A DNA stretch of 64,000 bases, taken from positions 24,195,901-24,259,900 of the forward strand of contig CM028326.1 in NCBI GenBank assembly GCA_016647705.1. Reading direction: 5' to 3'. Positions 1 through 12,900 of the stretch are shown here, in pieces. The stretch is from Eucommia ulmoides. Its lineage: Eukaryota > Streptophyta > Magnoliopsida > Garryales > Eucommiaceae. Position 1 is the stretch's first letter, and each line of letters starts with the position of its first letter. Under the pieces are notes generated by a model, which worked only from the letters and a program-made list of their open reading frames with translations, searched no databases and had not been told where the DNA came from. The translations under genes and the position numbers were made by a program.

Positions 1-2330
1 ATATGTCCATATCGAGGCCGAGAATAGGAGTAAGCTTGATCCTAAGTCTTGGATATGCACGTTAATCACTATAGCAGTGACAACTATGGCTACATACTCT
101 AGGATTTTGAGAAGCACATGGTTGCCAAGAGCATGGATATGGTGTTTAATAAGGTTGTTATATACAAAAGCATACATGGAGGGAAAAATAAGACTAGTGC
201 AAAATCGAATATAGTTGAGTTGGATGACTCGAGGACTAAGGATCAAGAAAGGTCATACATCGATCCAGTAGATCAACCAGAGTCATCGACGCCTCCCCTG
301 AAAAGATCTACTTGAGAAATTAGACCATCACAACGGTATTCCCTTTCTTTACATTCTCTACTATTGACAAATAATGGCAAACTATCTTGCTATGAAGAGG
401 CTCTGCAAGTAAAGGCACATGAAAAGTGAGAGCTTGCCATAAGATGCGAGATGGACTCTCTCTTATCAAATCAAACTTGAGAGTTAGCTAAGCTTCAAAG
501 GTTAAAAAAAAAAAAAAAAAACTGCTTCATAACAAATGGGTTTACATGTTGAAGGATGAGCACGATGGTACCAAGAACAAGGTAGTGGTGAAGGACTTTG
601 TTGGTATTGATTACTCCAAGATATTCTCTTTGGTGGTGAAACACATGCCCATTTGAATTACACTAAATCTGGCTACGCTACATGATCTATACCTAGACTA
701 GTTGGATGTGACGATTGTATTTCTTTATGGTGATCTTGAAGAAGATATCTACATATGTCAACCACAGGGGTATGTGGTTAGGGAAAAAAAAAAAAAGATT
801 TTGTGTGTAAGCTGAAGAAGGTTTTGTATGCCTTGAAACAAACTTCGAGAAAGTGGTATAAGAAGTTTGATAATTTCATAAAGAACAATGGCTTCTGCAA
901 GTGCAATTCTGATAATTGTTGTTACTTTAAGGAAAAATAGACTTCTTATTTTATTCATTTTCTATTCGTAGATAACATGCTAGTTGTAGGTTCTACCTTG
1001 AAGGAGATCTCTAGTCTAAAATAGAGATAGTCCAAGGAGATTGTGATGAAGGACCTTGGTGTGGCAAAATAGATCCTTGGGATGCAAATTCACAGGGATA
1101 AAAATAAAAAACTTTTACAAGTAGAGTACATGGATAAGGTACTAAGGAGATTCAAAATGGAAGATACCAAATTGGTCAATACACCTCTAGAAGGGCACTT
1201 TAAACTCTCCAAGGAATTGTCACTAATGATAGAGGAAGAACATGAAGAGATAGCTAAAGTACTATATGCTTCAACTAACAGAAGCCTCGTGTATACCATG
1301 ATTTTCATCTGCCCATACATTGCTCATGCAATGGGATTTATGAGTAGATTTATGAGCAATACCAAAAAAGGAACATTAGAAGGGGGCCAAGTGGATTTTT
1401 CGGTATCCTATCGGTACCAAAAATTGGACGTTGTGTTATGAGGGTGACATTGTTAACTAGTGAGGATATGTTGATTCGGATCTTGCAGGCGATATCAAGA
1501 GTATATTGGGCCACCATAGGGAATGTCTTTGCCCTTAGTAATGTTGCGATAAGTTAGATATATCGGTTGCCAAAGGTGGTAGCCATTTCAACAACTGAAG
1601 CAAAATACGTTGCAACTACAAAGGCATGTAGGCAAACGGTGTGGATTAATAATCTGATCAAAGAGTTAGTACAAGTTCAAAAGGATCCTATGACCGTCAG
1701 AGTGTTATACACTTGGCGAAGAACTCTGCTTTCAATTCGAGAACAATGCACATCGACATCAAGTTCTATTTCTTTTGATCTTTGTTGGAGGAAGGCTCGA
1801 TTGCATTAAAAAAGATTCATACTCAAGAAAATCCTAAAAACATGTTGACTAATATGGTAACAGTTGACAAATTGAGGTTGTGTATAACCTTAGTTGATCT
1901 CATTTATTGACAATCATGTTTCAACCTCAAAAGTGGAAGATTGTTGGTAGTTGAAGTCTAAACATGGGCTGTTAATCCCATTAATGCTCTCACTAATGAG
2001 TTAATTGGCTAGCATCGTTAGTAAGGTGGAAAAATTGTCTCATTCATTAATGAGATGGTTGACTAACCTCATTAACGAGATTTGTTGGTCCATGAATTCC
2101 TCCCCTATAAATAGAGGGTTGAATGGTAGTGATTGTATTTCAAGTGAATTGAAGTGAGAAACAATAACCTTCAATTATATACATTGTTCCTTTTAAATCT
2201 CTCTCTCAATATAGTAATTTTTTCAATTGTATACATTGTATCTGTTTTTTTTTTTTTTTTTTATGAATCTTTTGTATTCTTTACTTTTGAATTATTATTG
2301 TGTTATTAGGAATTGGTTCGATCTCCAACA
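1..2330 (+). mobile_element. Ty1/copia retrotransposon fossil, 3' part
   Basis: The conceptual products of several short frames resemble the C-terminal end of a copia integrase (about 1-320), the copia reverse transcriptase (about 540-1441) and the RNase H (about 1567-1900). A purine-rich tract at about 1933-1943 precedes a 3' LTR at about 1944-2330 that starts TGTTGG and ends CCAACA. The 5' end lies before the window, so total length and target duplication cannot be read. The coding part is clearly broken, with many breaks, so it is an old, inactive copy. Family assignment rests on domain order (integrase, then reverse transcriptase, then RNase H), which is diagnostic of copia. Confidence 0.85.
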
Positions 2331-2720
2331 TGTTATAGATGAGTAAGGAAGATTCATTGAGTTTATCTGCCTTTTAGCAATAAAATTATTTTTTAATTTA
2401 TTTATTTTTGAATTATGTTTGATAGGATGCAAAATAATGTTCAAATTGGAGAACCGAACATATTCTTAAATTTAGTGAAAAAGAGTAAACCAAAGTGTCC
2501 AATTACAAAAAATAAAATAAAAAAAGCATTTCTTGTCTTCATTTCGTTAATTTTTCCCTTGTAATAGATTTCTCTCCATTAGCCACGTGTTGGAGGTTGT
2601 ACAGATATTCCGTTCCTCCGTCTGTCTGTAAGAACGTTAGCGTTTTTCTCTCCGCCCTGAGAAGTCACCAAAACCTCGCGAAAACCCTTCAAACTCAAAA
2701 CCGAGCGCATCGTCAACCCC
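2331..2720. other. Intergenic region with the RPS21 promoter and 5' UTR
   Basis: This spacer lies between the copia LTR and the RPS21 start codon. The left part is AT-rich with A and T runs. From about 2580 the base composition shifts to the C/T-rich sequence usual for a plant 5' UTR. I see no convincing TATA box and no other gene. Confidence 0.5.
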
Positions 2721-5321
2721 ATGGCCATTCCCTTCTCTCTCTGCAACTCTCTCTCCTCTCTCTCTCTAACGAAACCACTCCCCACCTGCTCCCCATCTCC
2801 CCAACTCACTCTCCCTCTCTCCTCTGACTCTACCTCCTTCTCTTTTCTCTCCGCCTCACCACCGCCACTGCCGGTCACCGCCTTTTCGCAGTCCCTAAAG
2901 GGAAAAAATGCCGTGATCCCGGTGATCCCCAACGATCCCGACGATCGCAATGGTGTTCCACATGATCTGATGTCGGTTATGTGTCCTTCGCTCGCGTTCG
3001 CCAATGCGGTGTTCTACAAATCGACGTACAACGTCCAGGTGATGGTGGGGGAGCACGAGTCGGAGGAGGAGCTCGTCAATCGGTTCCGCAGGGAGGTGCT
3101 GAGGGCCGGCATCCTCCAGGAAACTAAGCGCCGGAGGTTCTTCGAGAACACTCGGGAGAAGAGAAAGCGCAAATCTCAAGAGGCCGCCAGACGCAACCGC
3201 AAAAGGTTAATTTTCGTATAATACCATTTTTTTGGTTTGATTGATTGATTTCTAGGGTTTTAATTGCTTGATTTCTAGCAAATGGGTTAGCATAAAAAGC
3301 AGCCATTCAACATATGGACATCATGTAGTCCATAATTAATTCCAAATATTGGAGAATTCATGATAGGTCTTTAGAATTGTTGGGTTTATCTCCCATCGGA
3401 AATCAGATTATAAGTGTGATGTGAGGAAAAGTCTCAACTTTAGGAAGGATTGAGAGAGGTCCAAGATCATGAACCCTCGTGTTACCCAATAGAGCCATAA
3501 AAGGAGCGACTATTTGAGGGTTAGCCAACCAAAGGCCGGATGTGTGAGGGCAAGATTGTTGGGTTTATCCCATATCGGACGTGGAAGGATTTGGATTGAG
3601 GAAGTGTTCTACTCAGACAAATTAGGATACTGAATCAAAATTTGTTGACAAATTATACAATTTTATCATTGGATTTCATTAATTTTACAATAAGAATTGG
3701 CATTTGTGTTGCCCTAAGCGGTATAAATCTTGAGATATAGATCCATATCCCTTTTTATCTACCTATCAAACCAAACTGCAACTTTCCTTAGTTTCATGTG
3801 TGATATTGGGGATCAATAAGTTATGCTGCTGATTTTTTCCCCACTGATGAATTTGGCAACATGAACCTAGAATGTCACTTCTAAGAAGAAAAGTAGAGCC
3901 CTTGAACCAAGAGTTTTTCCCTTTTGTTGGTAGATTATTACTATATATATACACATACATACATATATATGTGTGTGTATACATATCTTCCTCTTTGAGC
4001 TCCATCCTTAGCTAAAGCAATTCCTTTGATAAGATTGAATCTTTTTTTGAACCCTTTCCATCATGAGGCACATATCCCTATAGTAAGGTGCCCTTTGGTG
4101 TAACCTTTTTTTGAAGTACTTATTCTATAAAAATAATCGTCGTTTTGCAGTTAAAAAAGTTTTTTTCAAACATAAAAATAAAAAAAGTAAAAATATGATA
4201 TTAATTCTTTTCTTAGAAATAAAAAAATAATTGCTTTTTGTTTTTTTTGATCTTATATTATAAGAAATAATCGATGGGTTAGGTCCTCTCCAACTATATT
4301 TTCTCAAGCATCTATTATTTTCTTCGGATTAAGAGATCACTTATAGGGATAGGGATAGTACTAAGATATATCAAATACCTTTTTTATTTTTAGCATTTAC
4401 ATTTATGTTAAACTCTTCTTTTTTTTTTTTCCTTTTTTTTTTTTTTTTGTTAAATTAATTTTTTTGCTTAAAAAAATTATTTAGAGAAAAAAAATCACCA
4501 AACGGTGCCTTAACCTTGTTAAGAATCTATATTGTCTACTGCGACACCACCCAAGTATATCAAAAACTAGGAATTTTGCTCAAAATCTCATTCTATTTAT
4601 GAGTCTCCCCATTTTGTATATATTACAAAGAGGGATTCCCACTATTTATAGACAAGAATTGGTTAAGCTAATTGTAACTAATGACAACTAATTACAACAA
4701 ATTACAGCTAATAATTAATTTACTGTCTTCATACACACTTACGATTACAAAGAGGGATTCCCACTATTTATGGACAATGATTAGTTAAGATTAGTTAACT
4801 AACTAATTGTAATTAACTAACTAACTAATGACAGCTAATTACAACTAATTATAGCTAATAATTAATTAGCTGTAATAGTATATTGAAGTCACATCCTATA
4901 ACTGGCTTGCTGGCAATCATGAATGCAATGTGGCTCCCGAATGACTGGATTCTATTAACGAAGACATCTCCATTACCACGTCGGTAACTTGTCTTGCCAA
5001 GAATCAACCAGACAAACAGACAGACATGAAATTGCACCACCGACAGACACGTTTTGCATCAGTACACTTAACACATAATCTAACTTCTTAGCAATTTGAT
5101 GTGTATGTTTTTCTTATATATGTTATGATGATGTTGGACGTTGTTTGTTTGTTATCCTTAGGCATATGTTTTTTAAAACTCTTCGTTTCATTGTATAAAT
5201 CAGACGCTATATACCAAACCCAGCGGAGGACGAGCTAGAAACTTCGCAGAAGAAGAAGAACACTTACCATGAGGAAGATGATCATTGGGATTTTGTCGAC
5301 GTAGAATTGCCATATTGTTGA
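2721..5321 (+). CDS. RPS21: Plastid 30S ribosomal protein bS21 (RPS21), two exons
   Basis: This gene encodes the nuclear-coded plastid form of bacterial ribosomal protein bS21, a small-subunit protein that binds 16S rRNA near the 3' end. Exon 1 is 2721-3205 and exon 2 is 5204-5321. The donor AG|GTTAAT and the acceptor CAG|A join in phase 2 and give 200 residues. Residues 1 to about 55 are rich in Ser, Thr, Pro and Leu with few acids, as in a chloroplast transit peptide. The bS21 core runs from about residue 103 to 162: YNVQVMVGE, then EEELVNRFRREVLRAG, then a very basic KRRRFFENTREKRKRK stretch. Exon 2 adds an acidic tail found in plant plastid homologues and ends LPYC. In Arabidopsis the homologue is GHS1. 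I chose the ATG at 2721 because it starts the transit peptide; longer overlapping frames do not match the family. The frame is intact. Confidence 0.93.
3378..3620 (+). mobile_element. TRIM-like fossil, family A, partial
   Basis: Two direct copies of the LTR-like head TGTTGGGTTTATC start at 3378 and 3555. They are separated by about 175 bases with no coding potential. The same head and body occur on the minus strand at 31527-31967 and 37961-38286, where a tRNA-Met type primer site is visible. The second copy here is cut short after about 65 bases. It is old and non-coding, and small enough to be a terminal-repeat retrotransposon in miniature. Confidence 0.6.
4633..4870 (+). repeat. Diverged direct duplication
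   Basis: The segment starting AAAGAGGGATTCCCACTA at about 4628 is repeated at about 4748. In both copies it is followed by TTATRGACAA, GGTTAAG or AGTTAAG, and runs of CTAATTACAACTAATTA. It looks like a local tandem duplication of about 120 bases that later diverged, and has no coding potential. Confidence 0.6.
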
Positions 5322-6946
5322 GTTTTTTTTTTTGTTTTTATTTTGGATATTGGAAGTGTAAAGAAGACCGGACATTTCTCTTTTCATTTTAAGAACGAAA
5401 GATTTTTTTGATCGATAATCGATGGATAGAAAATGGAGAGTTTAGTGTGATCATACCAACATGAATGTATCGGTTATGAAAAGAATAATTGATGTATTAT
5501 TGGGTGATAAACTTTTTTCTCTTGGATTTTCTAAGAAATGAAGTGTTTTTGCATTTTTGTCACTCAATCATGAGTTCTACTTTAACTTGTGTTTGTTATG
5601 CCCTTTCACTTTTGGAAGTGTGACAATTCTACCCTTATGTAAAAAATTTATGGTTAATTGCAATTTACCTTGCTATAATTAGTTCCATTTTCAATTTATG
5701 TAAAAAATCTATGGTTAATTGCAGTGAGAGGGTTTAAAAAATTAGGAGTAAAAAATTCATTTTTTTACAAAAATAAATAAATAAACTAGTCGAAGGGAGT
5801 AACTGGTATTTTTCAAATGATAGGAAAGATTTGTAGTTTTGTGTAAAATTACAGGAGAGATAAATAGTATAAACTCTATATACAATATCTTAACTTTCAA
5901 ACATAAATTGATCACTCAAACATACATTGTTTTAGATAATCTACTAGTTTTATGCCCATTTAGCGCGGGAGGTAGAGTTATGTGTGTATAAATTTTTCTT
6001 TTTAAATTAACATATCTACTTGTTTGTTTAAGTTAAATTGTTTATTTGTCTAAAAGAAAGATTTTCATTGATCGTATACGGTAGGTATGATGGTTTTTTA
6101 GCTAAGTTGTTTTATTGACTGCTTGTAGTGTTTTTCAAAAGTGTGAGTGCGAAAAAAATGATTAAGTTTAATTTATTTGTTTAATACTGTGCTTAATTAT
6201 TGTAGAGATCAAATAACCCATTTATAGTTGTTTATTCCCAATAGATGCAAAGGTCTTTTGAATTGGGCTTTATGTGCGTAGAAAAAATTAACCCTAATTT
6301 TCACTTCCATTCCATTCTTAACTAGACCTATATTTAGAAGAACTTAGTCTTGGAATGAATGTATTTTATAATTTTTATTTTTTATTTTAGTGATTATTTT
6401 TTAAATTATAAAAATAATTATAAAGATGGGCTGGCCCTAGGGCCGGGCTTCAGTTTGAGACATTTTATAGTGTGTGGGTTTGTCCAGATCATTAGAACTT
6501 GATGATAGGATCGTGTCTGGGCTCAGGCCCAATAAATCTTTGTAATATCTTAGGTAGAGTCCGACCCATGACCACCCCTAATAGCACGGGCATAAAATTC
6601 ATGTAAACTATGTCTTTGGACAAAATAATAGTATAAATCGTTGTTTCAATGAAAAAAAAAGAACTACATTAATCCACACTGAAAATTTATGGGACTTCAT
6701 TGATATATCAATGAACATGAGGGGCCAAAAGTGCCAAAGAAGTTAAAAATTGCGCTAAGCATGTTTTTAATTATGGGCCCTATCGAGCCCAAATTCTAAT
6801 GGATCTCCCATTTCACTCTAGTCCTGTATCATCCATCATTCGCACAAAGCTCCTCCTGCACTGGGTTTCTCTCTCCGCAAGCAAACTGTCGAACTTACAG
6901 ACAACTCCAAACTCCGCATCTTGGTAGAGAGAGAGAGAGAGAAGCC
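5322..6946. other. Intergenic region RPS21 to RPN7
   Basis: This 1.6-kb spacer is AT-rich. The stretch at about 5941-6600 carries oppositely oriented TTTTATGCCC-type motifs (5949-5958 and the reverse complement near 6590-6600) and the phrase CACCCCTAAT near 6575. It may be a degraded non-autonomous transposon. The last 100 bases hold C/T-rich 5' UTR sequence and a (GA)n run at about 6925-6944, directly before the RPN7 start codon. I see no gene. Confidence 0.55.
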
Positions 6947-9900
6947 ATGGAAGCTCAAGAGGGTATACAGCAACCTCATCTTGTGCTCGCTCACAAGTTG
7001 TTCCTCCTCAACCACCCCGATGTCGACGACATCGAGAAAGTCCGCCTCCGTGATGAGGTCTTCGCCTCCGTCGTTGCCGACGGTAAGCAACGCCAGGATT
7101 CCACATTTTTGGATTCCAATTTTGAATTTCTTTTGTTTTTCTCGTTCCCTTATTTTCTCAGGGTCTGATTAAAGCTTTCTGATCGGATCGCCCGCAGATA
7201 TGGCTCCCCTGTACGAAACCCTAGTGGCCAGTGGGGTGTTGAAATTGGATCAGACGGTTCGGGATTCGATGCATGCCAAGAATGAGGATGAGCTCAAGAA
7301 GCTTGACGAAAAGTATGTTTTCTTCTACAGTGATGTTTCATGCGTTTTTCTTTCTCCACAGTTGAAATTATCCCTATTTCTAAATGAATCAGCTTTATGT
7401 TGCACCCATTGGAAATATAATTCTTCTAATACTGTTCTTTTTCTGATACACTATTAATTCGTTTTATACTCTGTTGACTGTTGCGATTAAATGCTATTTT
7501 ATATTTGATGGGAAGGATTTGAATTTTTGAAGCTCCCACTTTTCAGAAAATACTATTTTCTCAAGAAATTGGGAAATATTTTCGGAGTTTGACTAAATTA
7601 ACTATATTCCGTGTATCCTTGCGCCACTATTGTCAAGGTCTTTTTTGTGTGTGTGATAGTAGAAGTGCTCTAACCAAATTATGTGAGAATCTGTGAGTAG
7701 ATTAAATTGGGTGGTGGTGGTCTTCTAAATGTTGGTTTTGAGGTGCCTGTGTTTGCTGAATTCCACATCGCTTGTCCTACATGATCCTAAGCTATATATG
7801 AGTCTAGAATCTTTCTCTTTCAAGGCGTCTTTTGAAATTGAATTAGGCCCATTGGATTTATACACGGTATCAGGGTTAGGGTTTTCGTCTAATGTTGGGT
7901 GTGTTGAATCCCACATCAATGTTGGTTCCTCAATATCCGTTCAAAGTTCACCATGCGTGTGAGATGGCGTGCTCTAAACAAATTATTTGAGGATCTGTGA
8001 GTAGATTAAATTGGGTGGTGGTGTTCTTCTAAATGTTGGTTTTGAGGTGTCGGTGTTTGTTGAATCCCACATTGCTTGTCCTACATGATCTTTAGCTATA
8101 TATGAGTCTAGGGGAAATCTTCCTTTTTCAAGGTGTTTTTTGAGAGTGAGGTAGGCCCATTCGATTTCTACATGGTGTTAGAGTTAGACTTTTCGTATGA
8201 TGTTCGGTGTGTTGAATTCCACGTCAATGTTGGTTCCCCGATATATGTTCAAAGTTCACCCTGCGTGTGAGGGGGCGTGTTGAATCTCACATTGATGTTG
8301 GGCCCTGATATTTGTTCAAAGTGGCTTGTCAAAGTCCACCCTGCGTGTGTGGGGGTGTGTTGAATCCCACATTGCTTGTCCTACTTGATTCTGAACTATA
8401 TATAAGTCTAGGGATAATCCTTCTCTTTCAACGCGTCTTTTGAGAGGGAATTAGGCCCATTGGATTTCTAGAGTGTTTAAGTGTTTAAAATTCGTGGAGG
8501 AAATACAAGTGGGCGACCTTAGAAAGGAATAGGGTGTGTGCGTGTAACCTTTCTTCCTCTTGAGAGGGGGGTGGGTATTGTCGTCTTGAATTCATTACCC
8601 CCAAAGAAGTACTATTGAAAATTTAGGTGTTGCATTGGGTTGGTACCTTTTCTTTCTAAGATCATCTTCAAAATAATTTAGGTGGAACTTTTCAGATGCA
8701 CTGCAAGATCCATGTATTATAGTTAAGAAAAAGAAGTGGCTTACACCATCTTATAACATACTTGTTTATTTATTTTTATAAAGCTTCGATCTTTATTTTT
8801 AGATTTTTTTGGGGATCTGCTAGTGCTTTTGTCAAGGAAAATAATGATTCGAGTGAGTTCAATTTAGTTGATTTTCAGTTTGGTACGAGATAGAGCTAGT
8901 GGTTATCTTCTCCATGGATTTGTGATACTCGACAATTATTAGTGTTGCAGATGGCATAGATCAAGTGGAGAATAACATAAACATTACATTGTTGAGCCAG
9001 TCAGTTTGTCTATGTAAATTATTGGGTAGGCTTGTCATTAAATGTGGTTTGAAAGTCCACGATGACATTTCGTTTAGGATTTTATAAAGGAACGATTTTA
9101 AGATATCCACCCGTTCATTTCAGGAGCTCAATATTCACGGATTGAGCTCCAAGCATGAAAGTTGTTGCACTAATGTACATGAGTTTCTTTGCTTTTTAAA
9201 GGTCTATACTAAGCTTCCCTTTGACAAATGGGTGTGAATAGTCTGCCTCGTTCATTGAGGCAGATATGGGTAACATTGAGTATCGTATTGGAAATTCTAT
9301 TCTGTTTAAGCTGAAAATTCAAAACTATGGAATGAATTAGTAATTCTATTAGTATATTTTTGTTTTATTTCTTATCTTTTGAATGTAGTTGACTGCATTT
9401 GTCCATCTCGTATGATGCATAGTATTGTTAAGCTTGTTTGTCTCGTATGTCGATCTCATAGATTATTTGGAAATTTATTCTGTAACGTCAAACGTGTTGA
9501 TAAGGTGTTGCAAGTTTCATGTTGAAGTAATTCATTCATTTGCTACTAACTGGTTGATAAGCAGTTTGACAAGCTATGCGGTTTCCATTATATATGACAT
9601 AATATCGAGTTTTTGGTGTTTGATGTCATGTCAGACTATTCCAGTGTGGCTTAATTTTATCTTTTTGAACTATACCATACCATATTATGCCTTGTCTTCT
9701 GAACCATTGGGCCTCTCATTAAAGTTATGACATGTTTGGTTGGAGGTAGTGGAATTGAATTTTGATGGGATGAAATCAAAATTGGAAAGGATGCCCTGGG
9801 TTCCATTTTATCCTATTTCATTGGAACATGATTCCATTACCTCCGACCAAAAATACTGTGAGTTTTATCATTTGAGCTGGGAAGCTGGCATTTTGTTGTT

Positions 9901-12900
9901 ATTTGGTGGTTACTGTGTTTGTTGTGTGGTTTCTTTATATACTTACCCATGCTCTTTGGTTACATTTTATTTTAGGATCACTGATGCTGAAGAAAACTTG
10001 GGCGAAAGTGAAGTTCGAGAAGCTCATTTGGCTAAATCATTATTCTACATTCGAATTGGTGACAAGGTTCATGAATGATAACCAGCTCGATCTCTATTTC
10101 CTCTATATTTGCTGCTACATACATGCTGAGTTTTTATCATCTCTTCCATCCCATCTGAATCCAGGAGAAGGCATTGGAACAACTTAAAGTGACTGAGAGT
10201 AAAACAGTTGCAGTTGGGCAGAAGATGGACTTGGTGTTCTACACACTACAGATGGGTTTTTTCTACATGGATTTTGATCTCATTTCTAGAAGCATTGATA
10301 AAGCGAAGAAGTAAGTTTATCCGTGGAACTTTTTTTTGTCTTTTGAGGCTCCATTTGGATGGATGGATTTGAAATCAATGGATTTTAATTATTTCTATTT
10401 CAAGATAAATATCACTCATCAAAGTAATATTATCAAATGAGACTCTAAAAGCACATTTAGAGAAAATTTATTATAGGATCCAAGTTAGTTGGATGAATTT
10501 CAAATAACTATTTCCCCAAATTATATTAAATCCTTCGATTTATGCCCTATTCAGCACTTAAAAGGTAAAACTAAATGCATTAAGTACTAATCAAATCAAG
10601 TGCGTAATGAAATAACTACTTCAAATATAAGTATTACTTAAAAATTGTTCAAAATTTTAAGTGATACGTGACTCACTTATATTTTTTAGCACTTCTCAGT
10701 TAAAACGATCAAACTTATTTATCTACAACAACCACCATTCATCATCAATACTATAAAATCTTACAAAAAAATAAAATTATACACAAAAAAATCAATTATA
10801 TAGAAAAAACAATAAATTGATAGAAAATAGAAAGAGAAAATTGTAGAGAAAGAATATTTTTGAAAAAGAAAGTAGAAAAAATTATTTTAGGAACAACAAT
10901 TTGTACTTTGTACTCCCAATAAATTAGGATGAGGATTTTGTTTCCGTTCTGGAGTATTCTAGGAACAGAAACTCGTTTGGTAACGATCATTGTTCTGAAA
11001 TTGTTTCCTCTAATATATGAGAATAGAAACAAAGAAACACATTTGGTTGCCACATTTGTTCTTTTTTTTTTTCTTTAAATGTATGGCAATAAATATACAT
11101 ATTTTTTAGTCAACATTTATTTTTACTATACTTTTTTAATTTCTTTAAATGTATGACAATAAAAATACATATTTTTGGCCAACATTTGATATTTTTTATT
11201 TATTTATTTATTTTAATGTATGACAATAAATATATATATTTCGTGGGAGGAGGTGGTCGGCGTCGTGGTGATGGCCAACGTGGTAGTGGCAGGTGTGGAT
11301 GGTGGTGTCTGGCATGGTAGTGGTGGTGGCTGATGAGGTGATGGTGGTGGCCAACGTGGGGGTGGTTCTCAATATTTACCCTTAAGAAATAGTTTGAGAG
11401 TAATTTTGTGAGAGAAATGAATTTTTTTTTTTTTTTTTTTATTTGTCTAATTCTAAGGAATACTGGAAGTATTTCCAAAATTTTGAAAATATTTGGTAAA
11501 GGAAACATGTTTACCAAACAGGATACTGTACATCGTTCCCAAAATTTTGGGAGCAAGAACAGAAATTAGAGAGCGGAAACACTAAAAAAATTGGGCCTAA
11601 TATTTCGGCACAACATTTAATTTGCGTTGTTATCAAACAGGCCCTTAGACTCTTAAATATATGTTTTTTTTGTTGAGATCCATCTCTCATATAGATTTAA
11701 GTTACAAGTTATTAATTCTAAATCCATTCAATTCAAATCTTTTTATCCAAACTCAACCTAATTATATTCCAATATATCCCTTGCTTTTCTTATTTCATTT
11801 GAGCCTTCGATTCTTACTCTATGTATATACGGTTAACAGTTTATTTGAAGAGGGAGGTGACTGGGAAAGGAAGAACCGCTTGAAGGTGTATGAAGGCTTG
11901 TTTTGCATGTCCACTCGCAACTTTAAGAAAGCAGCAGATCTTTTCCTTGATTCTATCTCAACTTTCACAACGTACGAGCTGTTCCCTTACGACACCTTCA
12001 TATTTTATACGGTGCTAACTAGCATCATATCATTGGATAGAGTTTCATTGAAACAAAAGGTATTCTGGTGATGGTTTTGCCTGTTTTTGTTTTATTACAC
12101 TTGACCTAGCCCATTTTTTATTACAAAAATGTACGTAAACATTTTACTGAGGGTTCGAAAGTTGTTTTAAAGTTAGTGTTTCTTGATGTCCTAGGTGGTG
12201 GATGCTCCCGAGATCTTGACAGTGATTGGAAAAATTCCATACCTATCGGAGTTTTTGAACTCTCTTTATGATTGTCATTATAAATCATTTTTTCTCCGCT
12301 TTTGGTAAGTTTATATTCTTCGCAGTCCTTTCTTTGCATCTCTAGTTGCCTCAATTCATATATTTGTACTTGCGTTGCATTTTAGTGTAATAGTCTTTTC
12401 ACCGTTTGCATCTCTAGTTGTTTCAAATCATATATTTGTACTTGCATTGCATTTTTCACTGTTTTATTATATCGCAATGATGGAAGGGTGTGTTCTGGTA
12501 GGTTGTATTTGGGTAAGAGATTTAATAAATTCATGAAATTTGTAAATGATGGGATTTCTAAATTCTGGATTTTGAAATCCCATCATTCGCAAATTCTTTG
12601 TTTAGATAACTATATTAGATGAATAATTTGAGTGTAATTTTATAATTTCTTTGTTTGGATAGGTAGTATTTGTTCGTAGAATTTTGAAATTCATTAAATT
12701 TTAATAATAGAAAATATGAAAATATGTCTAATAATATAATTTTTATACATATTTTAATAATTTTATTTTAATTATACTATTTTTATACCTATTATATAAT
12801 TTTAGTTGTACTATTTTGTACCTATTTTAATAATATATACGATAATATCATTTTAAGTATATGTTAAAGTAAAGAAATGTGATATGAAAAGAATGAGAAG

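Larger units (their letters stand above)
3206..5203 (+). other. RPS21 intron 1 (2.0 kb)
   Basis: This single intron is bounded by GT at 3206 and AG at 5202-5203. It holds a TRIM-like copy at 3378-3620, a short CA/TA microsatellite near 3940-3980, long A and T runs near 4380-4490, and two diverged copies of an AT-rich segment (about 4620-4730 and 4745-4870) sharing CAAAGAGGGATTCCCACTAT. I see no gene inside it. Confidence 0.85.

Noticed and set aside
2579-3306. Minus-strand and alternative-frame proteins over RPS21
   Set aside because: They are shadows of the G+C-rich RPS21 exon in other frames; only the frame from 2721 matches a family and splices to a sensible end.
11200-11556. 118-residue His/Pro-rich minus-strand frame
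   Set aside because: It is the translation of the GGTGG core of MITE family 1.
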